Shown: positions 37,371 to 49,300 of the stretch, in pieces
Numbering within the stretch: position 1 is the first letter of the stretch
Layout of the letters: each line of letters begins with the position of its first letter
Assembly: GCA_024734555.1 (NCBI GenBank)
Contig: JANPWX010000073.1
Coordinates: forward strand, 3,535,029 to 3,599,028
Length of the DNA stretch: 64,000 nucleotides
Reading direction: 5' to 3'
Origin: Trochalopteron elliotii
Lineage: Eukaryota; Chordata; Aves; Passeriformes; Leiothrichidae
Program-made: the position numbers and the translations under genes
The notes under the pieces: model-generated
Databases searched by the model: none
Seen by the model: only the letters and a program-made list of their open reading frames with translations
Told to the model about the DNA's origin: nothing

Positions 37371-40300
37371 GTAAGTAATTCATTCATCTGAATTTTATTC
37401 CCTAAATAAAGTCATATGTCCCTCGTAGTAGGAATATGTGGAACTATAAGTTTATAGTGGGTTTGTATTACCCTTTTTTGGTGCTTTTGTCTTAAGACGT
37501 AAAATTTGTAGACCCAAATTATTGTTTTCAACAGGTTTCACAGCCTCATTGGAAATCTTACACACAGTATAAAAACCAGTCATCCAGAGATGAGGCTAAA
37601 ACCTGTTCCCAGCCACTTCCATGAGCCACCATATAGCCATCAGATTATCTTGCTTCCAGTGGATATGTAGGTGTCAGGATCTGTATCATTAAGATCAATA
37701 AAATGAGGTTCCAGTGTGGATTACATCCATTTGTCACCTTGGGGTACTTGCCAAAGTTACCGCGTTTCAGTGCTCTGCATGTCCTGCCAGCTGGCACACC
37801 TGCTTCATATTGGTGCTGGTGTCCTAAAGCTGGAAGTGAGCCAGGTGGCTTGGCAATATAGTGCACGTCTGACTGAGGATATACACAAAGGCTTGTGATC
37901 AGATGCCCTGAGGGATGGGGAATTTGGGACTAAGATCTGATGGGAATTTGGCATTCAGATCTCCTAGACGTCTTCAGAGATCCTGTGCAAACTTTATTTT
38001 GGTTTGGGTTTTTCTCCTGCTGTTTGTATTAAACTGTAACACTCCAGTAAATTTTCAAGCCTGAGAACTTGAGCTTGGTCTGGAGTTACTTGTCCCCAGG
38101 TTTTACAGTACTGTATGTTTTTTCAACTACTTATAAAAACCACTTCACCTGGGATAGGAAACAGTTTTAGTTATAGTACAAATGTTTTTTCTGGCAGATG
38201 ACACATATCCTGAAGGGTACACTTTGGAAAACAGTTCTTTAAAAATATTATTGTGGGAGCTGGTTTCTTGCAATTATTCTACTGCAAGCTGGTCTGTTTT
38301 ACAGTTATTGTCCAATAGTCATTGTCACAAACACCTTTGACTTTCATGCTCCATATTCCAGTACAAATAGCTAAGGTGCCAAGCTAAGATGCCAAGTTAA
38401 GATTTCAACCAGTGGAATGTAATGAGTCATTCTGCTGATGATTCATGGGCCTAAAAACAAGGCAACTTTCTTCTCCCCCTCCCCATTCTTCAAGATGTAG
38501 GGACTGTGCAGAGCTAGTACTAGAAGTGGAAAAAAAGTCGCATATTTGAAAAAACTGAACCTGACTGAATTTTGCAAATAATGCCTATTAGTTACTTGTT
38601 AACTAATATTTAGCCAAAACAAAAGCTCAGAGAGAGAAACTATGTAGAAGTTGGGATCCCTGAAATTCGGTCTCAATGTTGAGATTTCCAAGAATATATG
38701 TAGCATCAGGACAAATATAAACAAACTTGAAAATAAAGGAGCCAAAAGTAAAGCTCACAGATGTCAGGCTGCTAATTCATAACACCACCATAGTTCTGGC
38801 AACTTAAAGGATTGTCTGAAATTTGAACCTTCTGATACTGGGCCACCTCACAGCTGGATCTCTGAGAAAAGAGTTGCACAATCTCAGGTTATCAGGCCAG
38901 AACTCACTGAAGACAAATGATTATGCCATGCTGCACCTCACTTTTCCAGAATCTAGTAACATCTTCAACCTGCTTATTCTGAAGCTCCCTGAAGAATAGG
39001 TTTAGTTTGGTTATTAGCAAAAACAGTGGCTAAACTCTATTTTGTCATTGCCTCACACGGCATATGTGGAAAACAAAGAACTTCTCAAGCTTCTTTGAAT
39101 GCACACACGTGCCTATTTGCATTCCTTCCAATCAAACTGTTCAGTTCCCTTAGGGGAACAATCCTTACAATTAACTCTGTCATTCATGAGTCTTTAAACT
39201 CCCTCTCTAGAGAATTAGCCCACATTGCTGCAGAAGCAGCTCTACCCAAGTTGTTCCCCATTGCTTTGCTGCACTTTTGTCTTTCAGACCGGTTTCTAAG
39301 GACATTTTTTCAGTCCTTTTCCAAATATCTTTTTAAAAGGAGATGAGGTTTTAAGTTCTATATCATTAACAATTTCAGATTTCAGTGTGAATTTCAAACA
39401 TCTGGAATTTTGAAGTCTATTCTGGATTAAGTTCAATTAATGACAAATATAGGTCTCAGGTGCAGAAATTGAAAAAAAGTATGGGTTTTGAGTCCAACAG
39501 CCTCACCTCTCTATAGCGGGGCTTTTATTGCAGTCTTACAAATGTTGAGAAATTTTGGCCTTGTGAGTTTGGGTTTTTTGTTTATTTCTCTGTGGTGATG
39601 AAATGCCAACTGACAGTTTATTTGTAACATGTCATATATATCCTCATGCACATATGCATGCACACACACACACACACATGCATACAAACAAAGAATAGGA
39701 AGATAATCAGAGGACTGGAGCACCTCTCCCATGGAAACAGGGTGAAAGAGTTGGGGTTGTTTATCCTGGAGAAGAAAAGGCTCCAGGGTTATAGGAGCTT
39801 TCCAGTACCTAAAGAGAGCTTATAGAAAAGATGGAGAGTGATAGTTGTGGATCCTCTATCCCTGTAAGTGTCCAAGGCCAGGCTGGATGGGGCTTTGAAC
39901 AACCTGGTCTAGTGGAAGGTGTCCCTGCCCTTGGCAGAAGGGTTGGAACAAGCTGATCTTGAAGGTCCCTTCTCACCCAAACCATCCTGTGATTCTGTGA
40001 TGCCAACACTGATAGAGACAGTGCATATACATCCTGGGTTAAAACAGACCTGCCACAAAGCTTTGACTGGAAAATTGGTCTGTTCTACAAGGTTTGGTGA
40101 AGCAGATCAGATTCAGGCTTGACTCTGCATTCCAGTTTATGACCTCCAAAACTAGGAGGAGACAATACAAACAAAGGCCTGTTTTTCATCTCAGTCCTCA
40201 AACCCTTCTCATGATCCTTTTTTTTCATTTGAAGCATTTTTATATGCAATTTAAAAGCAATGTGTTACATGCTGTAGCCCAGAAACCAAATCCTCTTTGT

Positions 40301-43300
40301 GTCTGTCACTCTCATTCACCTTCATGTTCCAAAGCTGTAGTCATGCCAGGGGCCTTTGCATAAATGAGAGGTGGATTTTATAAGCCCCGAAATGTTTTTA
40401 CATTGATGAACTGGATTTATAAAGAGTGTACTGTAAAAATCAGCCTTCAGGCCTCACAAACTTCAGAAGGCAGCCAGAAAATTATTACTCCTATTACAGA
40501 TTAAAGCATAAACTTGCAATTGAAGGATTTTGGTGATTATTTGTGACCTTAAATCATAAAACTTGAGTCCATATTCCAGCTCTCTTTGTATTTGGGGGAT
40601 CAGTGGCAGGTGCTTGATTGCAGTTCACTGCTGCCAGTTAGAATGATTACAGTCCTAGGCATCTTCTGCTGGAAACTGCTGCATAGGATCACTGAATGTT
40701 GTTACACATATCCCTTCCCTGGAATATTTTCATCTTAGTCACTGATGAAGGATCTGAGTCGTGTGCTTTAAATTTTTAAAAATTAAATCTTTGCAATCCT
40801 TAGAAGACTTTGAAGTACTGTAAAATGTAGAGCTTTTTATACTTTTGTTGTTGTAATTGTTCCTCTTCCTTTTTGCCCACAGCTGTGCCTTTGAGCAAGT
40901 ATAAGTCCCTTTGAGCAAGTAAGACATCAAAGTGGATAGAACAAAGAAAAACAAAATCAGTCATTTTCAGATGAGGTCACAGTGGCCTTAGCAAGTCTTC
41001 AAGGTCTTCTTAGATGGCCATCAGCTACATAAGTACTAAGGTAGCCCTAGTTGTACTCACCTCTTGGCAGTCAAAACAGCCACAGGAGCCCTGCCTGAAC
41101 CATGGGATGAGGCTGCTGTGTTCCCAGGGCTCCCACTGTGAGTGAGTCATAGCATGACTGAAGGCTGTGAGAGAGACCTGGTGGCACTGGCAGGGCAAGG
41201 GATAAAACAAGAGTAGGTGGCTTTCTGTAAAATATAGTGATATTTCTTCTACCAGCATTGTGGTAGAAGTAGCAAAGGAGCTGGTGCAATCAGCTCTACA
41301 TGCTTCCAAAGGTTTTTCTGTAGCTGGCTGAATGTCTTTGGGTCAGGCCTGGGCATGAAGGTACACTCCAAACAGAAATAAATAACAGCTTTATGGGAAA
41401 GAGAGGCCAGTTTGCAGACAGTGACAAGTTCTCCTTCAGTAAAATAATCATCTACTTCATTCCTTATACTAAACAAACTCTTTTTTCTCTGCCACGAACC
41501 AGCTGATCACAACCCCCAAGGCAGACAACACCATGTACGTACAGCAGCGAGATGAGTATCTGGAGAGCTTCTGCAAGATGGCAACGAGGAAGATCTCAGT
41601 CATCACAATTTTTGGCACCATGAACAACAGCAGCATGAAAATTGACCACTTCCAGCTAGGTTCTTTTTCTTTTAATACTTTCTTTCCATCCATTTGTCCA
41701 TGGGCACAATACAGACAGCAAAGGGAAAAATTGCCCTAGCTTGGGTCAAAATCTAAGACAATGCAGGACCTGAAAAGTAGCTCATTTAGACATATTTAGT
41801 ACCACCTACTTCACATTCAGAGTTTCCATGTAGACAGGTGACACTGAGCATTCATCTCTCTTAGGTAACTTTGAAACAACTGCTATCAGTGTTAAGGTCC
41901 TGGGGAAGCACCCACCAAAGCCAGTGAAAACCTGTCCTTTTTTAACAACGGTGGTTGAACAAAGACTTCAGGTTGCAGTCCAGCAAAGCACTTAAGCTTA
42001 GGTATCTCTTGAATCACTATTTCATTTCCATCTGCATCTAGAGGTTAACACCACTCTGAGTGCTTTGCTGGATGAAGCCAAAGAAATACAAATATTCTAC
42101 AATTCCGTACTGCAAATAGAATAAAAGCTTCCAATTCCACTTACAAGTCCACCACATCTTTCCCCTCAAAGTTCATCTGGTTTTACCAAACCTTGGGAAA
42201 AGATATGTGATGGAACAGAAAGCTCAGGACATGACCAGCTGCAGGATGTTTCAGGTCTGGCATATAAATGGACAGAAGATCATAGATTTATGTCTGGCTT
42301 CCAGCTGTGCCTCTGCTACTCTCAGAGGGACAGGATCTAGCCTTGTGTCCCTGAATGACAGTGAGTCACAAACCCTGCCAGACTGCCCATTTGTGCACCT
42401 TCTTGACAAATCTGGAGCAGTGCAGGATTTTCCACATCAGGCCAAGGTTAGTCAAGGTCACTTTTTGTGTACCTAGATCCATCTGCCTGTCAGTGGACTG
42501 TTCAGGATTATATTTAGCTCTACTCTGGCTAATATTCAGATATTCACTCTGACATAGACCATACTCTTTCAGCCTGTTCCAAACTTAACCTACATCTAAA
42601 CTTTCCCCAAACCACCTAAGTGTATATAACAGCTGAGTTCTCATAGAAGGAATTAAATTCTTGAAGAAAAACAAGGCTTCAAGGCTCACTCTCTGTGAAC
42701 ATCAGGGGCAGCAAAAGCTCCTAAGAAACATTTTGTACACAGTATGTTTCTGCAGTGAGAAGCTTGAGCAACCAGCATGATGAGGTCTACTCAGAGTGCT
42801 GCATCTTGTGACTGAAATATAAAAGACAACAACAGAAAAGTCAACAGAAAAGTCTTTTCACTTGAAATTTCAAATACATTTAGAAGTGGTGAATGAAAGA
42901 GCTCAGTGACACTGGTCAAGATTAGCTCAGTGAAACTGAAGTATTTCCCAATGGAATGACACAAAAGCTGAGTGTCACTGCAGGGGTCTTCTCTCCAGCC
43001 CAAGCTAGCAAATATGGTCTCTTTTCCCCATGGGAAACAGGGCTTTAATCAACTAAACATCAGCCCCTGGCTACCCATCCTATAATCAAAGCAAGTACCT
43101 CATCTATTAGGCCACTGTACTGCTAAGACAACCTGCTGGCCTTCTTTGTAACCTCCTTGGAATTATTTCTGAAGATAACTCATCTTCCCAGCCTGTCTAG
43201 CTGCCAAAGATGTATGGAGAAAAGTTTCTCCATTCTTTCAGAGAAAACCCAAAGAGAGCAAGGACTTTGCAGGTAGCAGCATAGTCTCAGCTCCAGTGGA

Positions 43301-46300
43301 TCTTCACGTGGATTCCAGATGTCTTTTATGAGGCAGAGGTCAGGGACAAGTAGTGACTTGAAAAGAGGCAATTAGATTAACAAATTCTTTTTTTCTCCAC
43401 AGAAATAATTTCCAAGTTTGAAAGTTTGGTCAGCTTTTGTGGCATTGTATTTTTCCTTGATACAGAATTTCTCTTTATCACACTGTAATTTAATTTTCTT
43501 CTTTTCTTACAAAAATTTTAAGTTTTGAAAGAAAATCTCCTAAAAAGGAAATTCTAAAGAATTCTAACTTCATATTGCTATCTCCAGTTTAAAGCAGAAG
43601 AGTGCCATAGATCAGTTGGTCTAGAGGTACTCCTGTACCTTAGCTGTTTTCCATCACATTTCACAATAACAACTTTTGCATTTTTCTATCTCTGTCTAGG
43701 CCAATGAGATAGTCTTTGCTTTTAAACATGAACTTTTGGTCTATGTTTTAATGGTCATACTTGCCACTAGTAATACATAAATCTCACTCATCAAGCATCT
43801 GATGCAGGATTTACATATATTCATGAAGTGGATAACCAATTTGCACATCCAGCAATCCATCCAATCAAAAGCTAATACCATTCCTTGTTAATTCTTTATA
43901 AAACTTTTAAATGAGGTACATATAACAATGAAAAATGATATAAATTAGATATATAGCATGACAAGTATAACCAAATTTAATATTTGCTAGCTTGACTCTT
44001 TTTTTGTAAGCTGTGGGTTCAAGATGTAAAACCTAAAGACCAGATTTTAATACAGACATTTTCCCAAAATTTTAATTCAGATGTTTCATTCAGTCCATGC
44101 ACAGGATGGACCTACTGCAAAATTTGAATCAGATCAGTATGCTCCTTAAAAGACATGTACATTTAGAAAATTATTTAAAATGCTTTGCTGTATAATGACT
44201 CAAATATGTCTTGTTGCTGTGTGCTTAACTTGGATCAGTTGATCACATCTCTATTTGCTGACCAATAATTATGGAGCAAGGGACTGAAAAGCTGTGCCTC
44301 TGGATTCCACCTCTTGATGACCTGGTTTGTCTCTGACTTCAGGCAGGTCACTTAAGCCATGGCTGGGATTTCTAAGTGAGGATATGAATTCATAGTGGTG
44401 TCACAGGGCACAGGCAAGCAGTGTTTGCAGTGAGCTCTTGGTGCCCAGGTAACACTGTAATTGGTATGTGGTTTAGCCTGTCCTTAGCTTTCCAGGCCTA
44501 CAGCTGCATATGGAGGCTTTTTTCAGCACTGTTGCAGTTGTATAGAGCTGTGCTGGATGCTACTGCTGAGGGCTGATGACACTGAGACTTTCAGGACTTG
44601 ACTGCAGTGCACCCTGGTTCCACTGGATGTAAGGAACCTCAGCACCTCCACACTTGTCTTCAAGTCTCTGTCTTCAAAGTCTTTTTCTCATTGTTTGAGA
44701 ATGTTTTCTTAGAGTAGACCACTGAGTAGGTACAAGTTGTAGTCAAAACTAAGTTTTTGCCAGTCAGGCTGCTAGAATCAGCTAGCAGAAGGAGGAGTTA
44801 GTGCCAAATTGGGGTATCTAGAGAGGTATGCTGCCAGCGCTGCAGCATTCAAGACATGTTAAAGAGTTTCTGTTTTCTTATAGTCACTATGTGTAAGTTT
44901 TTAAGACTGGTAAGGTTAACTCTACTGTCCTGGCCAACCTCAAGCTGTTCTAGCTATATTTTATGGACCTAAATCACCTATGCTGTTTCATTTGCAGATG
45001 GTGCACATTGTAAAAATTGCAATTTTCAATTACAGAAGTGGCTACATTTCAGGAGCTGGTGAAATGATTAGTTCATGCGTATACATGTATAAGCATATTG
45101 AAAAAATCTCAAATAAAAAAGAAGGAAAAAGCAAGATTTTTCAAAAGAACATACAAATGATAAATACTAGGTTATGAGCCCTAGGATCAACTGATTTTCA
45201 AAGACTATTGGGATGGAAAACTAGACAGTTAAAAGTCATATGAATAAAAAGTTCACACACATGGTTTGTAGTATATTGAATATGCAGCAGGAAAAGAGAT
45301 TCTGAGAAATGAATTCTCCCTTTTCTTTTGAGGCAAAATTAAAGGCAGAGCACTGTGTGATTCCATGACTATTTTTATTTCTCCTTTGCCTCACATTAAG
45401 ATAACGAAAAGCCCATGAAAGTGATAGAAGATGAAGATCTTGTGGACCAGCAGCTCATCAGTGAGTTGAGGAAAGAGTATGGGATGACCTACAATGATTT
45501 CTTCATGGTGCTGACAGACACTGACATGAAGGTCAAGGTGAGGGTTTCAACTCTTTGAACTCAGCTCTCTTGAAAGAAAATGCATTGGAAACATATGAAA
45601 AAAAATTGAAAAATTTAGGAAATTACATCACACACTTGCATGTGAGGAACATAAGATACTGATGCAGGACCTGGTCATTGCTGGAGGACAAGCAAAAGAA
45701 CAGTAAGCGAAATTTTCAGAACTTATGTAGCTGTCTTCATTTTCTGCACTTAGGGGATCTCAGGAATTGTGTGTTTCTCCTGGAATGATGAGGAACAGAA
45801 CCTCCCTGCACCTGACAGGGTTTTAATGTAGTACCTGGCATTCTAAAACACACAGTTTGGCTACTCAACAGGATGAGAGCACATTGCATAAGGACAATCC
45901 TCTAGTTGAATGGCCTTACAAGAGAATATAAAAGCTGCGATGTCCTGACCATATCACTTCAGGCAAATAGTGAAAATATGCCACTTCCAAAGAGCAGTCT
46001 TACTGCAAAAACAGTTATATCTTCCAGTTTCTGATCTGTTTTAGGCCATGTTGCCTGTGTGTGAATTAGGATACTTAGATCTCTACATATCCTACAGTGC
46101 TGGGATATATGCAGAAAGGCTGCTAATATGAGCATACTTATACCAACCTGTCTTGTTGTTTTTTTTCTTAACAGCAATACTATGAAGTACCCATAGCAAT
46201 GAAGTCTGTGTTTGATTTGATTGACACCTTCCAATCACGAATTAAAGACATGGAAAGACAGAAAAAAGAGGGCATTGTCTGCAAAGAAGATAAGAAGCAA

Positions 46301-49300
46301 TCCCTTGAGAGCTTCTTATCCAGGTATCACCTTCTGTTCTTATCTGCTGCTAGTTCTACTAATTATCATTGTAGCGGAAAAACACTCATGTAACTATTTC
46401 TGGGATTTTAAAATACAGATTTCTCAGTATTTACAACGTTAATATGAATACAGAGATGCAGGCAGAGCTAAATGCAGTCTTGTGTAGAGCACTGAAAGAA
46501 GCATGTTTCCTGACAAACTAAATCTTCCTTGGACACTAATTTTCAGTACCTCGGTTTTCCCACATCATGACATGGAGATAATAAAACTGATTTGCATTAG
46601 AAGAGCAAATAAGGATTAATTCACAGATGTTAGCTCAATGTTTGGAATGTATGAAGCACAGTGTTTATATGTTTTGATCCTCAACCATCCCAATCTCATT
46701 AATCCCATTCTAATCCCTGCCATGAAGTTCAAATCAGTAATTAATTCTCTCTAACTTCCTTCTTATCCTGCTTGAGATAACAGTTTGTCTTTGCTAGTAT
46801 TAGTCATGCATATTACTAAAGATCTTACAGATGTCTTTTGCAAAATGTTGGAGACCTTCTACAGAAAGACAATTTTGTTTATGCAATTTCTACATGCTGC
46901 ATTATTATTCTACCCTGAGAACTAAATTCCAGACAATAAATTAATCTGGAACGTGGGCATTCAGACCCACAGAAGAGCTGTGCAGCTACAGTCCTCTCTC
47001 AATTATCACAGGATATTTGACATGAAATTAGGGCTACCCCATCATTCTAGACCTTACCTGTTACAACTGCATTCTTCTCACCTACTATGAGAATCCTTGG
47101 GAATACACTGTTAACGCCAGAGGGCTTTAAAAATAACCGAGGCAGCATGATGGATTATGATGAGGAGGAAAGGAGCAACAAGTAAATGAATAGATTGTTG
47201 GTTCATAAACATTTTAAAATTCAATGGCCACTTCAACAGAAAGAGAACCTTTAACAAGATCCACCCCACCCACCTCACCACCTCCTGTTTAGGTCACAGT
47301 GATTCATCCTTGAGACCACCAAGAAGAACCACAGTTTGGAAGCAGCTGATCAGCACAAGAAAGAGCTTGTATACTGGAAAGGGACAGGCCCCAAATCCTT
47401 CTTTGCTTGGAAACAGCCCTAGTAATAAACACACATTAAAAAGCTGGGCACGAAAAATGCAGAATGCTGCATCTATAAACAGAACTGCTGCTGCACAGAA
47501 TGCATTTGTTGTCTGTGAACAAGCATCAGGCTTTAAATATTGGGTGGACTTCTCTAGCCACATTAACTGGTCAGATTCCCAGTAAAATTAATTCCAACTT
47601 TGCCCAGTATCATTTTCCCAGTTGAACAAGAGCCCTGGCACCATCTCCCTGGTGTTGCTCCTTGCAGAGCTCAGTTACAATAGTGCAAATATTGCTCTTA
47701 ACAAACCTGCCTGGTGTGAAAGGAGACCATGAAAGCCAGAGCCAGTTTGAGTAATGCTTAAAAGCCACATGTAGAAGGAAGAAAATGTTGAGTTTGGAGG
47801 TGAGTCTCCCTCTAAGACCTAGATACTGGCTGTGCTGCTCTCTGGACTCACACATCAGAACAAGATGCAAAACAGGTAGAGGAGGAAGGAAGGATCCACA
47901 CAGGGAAGGGTCTGGCAGATTTGTCAGGAGTATTGGTCCATGGCTTCTGATGTCAGAAATAAAGCAGAAATCTGTGCAGTAGTGTTGGCAAACTAACAGC
48001 TGTGAAGGACCAACTGAATTAATTTCTAAGATGTAGTCCCAGATAAGCACATCAAGTGCTCCTGGGTCAGGGGACTAAAAAGCTTAAATGGCCTTTAACA
48101 CTTTTCAGCTCTGTGTAACTCCAAAGGAGGTATGAAAAAAACCAGAAAGAAATACAAAAATATCTTAAAGTGACTCGCAGTTTTTCCCTAGGGAAAATAT
48201 GCTCTAATGGCCACATTCTCACTCACTGTTCATAGGTAACTACGTGCTTTTCTATACAAAATAGCACAAAGATTACTTTATTCCCCATTTTCAGAATAAT
48301 GACACAAAATCTCCCTCATTTTTTCACCTAACATATGTGATCCTTAATACTTCTCATTCCTATTCACTTAACTGTATGCACACATTCATGTCTCTTTGCT
48401 GTTCCTCCTGAGAAAGATTAAAATTGAGGAGGTTTGCTTATCAAGGATTTACTGTTCTAATTGTAAAAAGAAAAATCAGTAACAATCAACAAGCAAAGAC
48501 ATCAGCATGCACTGCTCTTCTAACAACTTCTCTGACTTTGAGCAACTCTCACCACAGGACTGGTGATAGAAGCTGAAGATTCAGCTTCTATCAGTGAAGC
48601 TTCTTTAAAGTGAAGCAGAATTGACGCTTTGCATTAGCCTTCATTTTGAGATCTTCACATGGTACAGCAGAAAAGCAGGCTATTATTATAACAGAGTAAC
48701 ATCTGCATCCATTTAAAAGATCATTTCCTGCTGTAAAAATATCTCTGCAGCTTTGCAAATTCCTATAAATCTGATTTATTTAGGTTAAGTGGAGAAGTAA
48801 CTATATGCAAAAAACAAGTTGTTGAGAGAGTATTAAAAACCTCTAGAGTTTGAATTTTTAAAGATTTCAAGTGTCCTTGTGGCACTGCATTTCTTTGACA
48901 GGAAAGGAAGAAGATCCTCATGCAAAATCTTGGGTAGATGGTGCAGTCCCTATTAAAGAAGGATTCCAAGATTTATCTTATTTCCCCTTGCATGCCTTAT
49001 TTAGCCACAGGCTGACACAACCACACACTTACAAGCAAGCTCAGATTTAAAGCCATGTTGAAGGTATTTTGAGCAAACGTGGTGCAGGAAAGAAAAAAAG
49101 AGGTCAGTGATTATTTACACAGAAGTATGAGTTATGTCTGAAATGAAGATACACCCTAATTCTCAGACAGCCCTTGGACTGCAGAATAACTGTGCAGTTC
49201 CAGCAGCGGTGAATGACGTAAAAGCTAAATGCCTAGTGAGGAATTCCACAGGAATCCTTCTCTCTTGAATATACACTTCTCAGCACTGCTGTAACTACTG

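Larger units (their letters stand above)
37371..41502 (+). other. CCDC80: CCDC80 intron 2
   Basis: The intron has donor GTAAGT and acceptor ending GAACCAG. It holds the candidate intronic poly(A) signal near its start, a (CA)9 microsatellite at about 39.66 kb, a CR1 fragment at about 39.7-40.0 kb, and a 14-bp duplication at 40888-40921. I see no additional coding exon. Confidence 0.85.

Noticed and set aside
36860..37387. 175-codon antisense frame opposite CCDC80 exon 2
   Set aside because: It is the mirror of the AAG-rich Lys codons on the plus strand (Leu/Phe/Ser-rich antisense translation). There is no evidence of an antisense gene.
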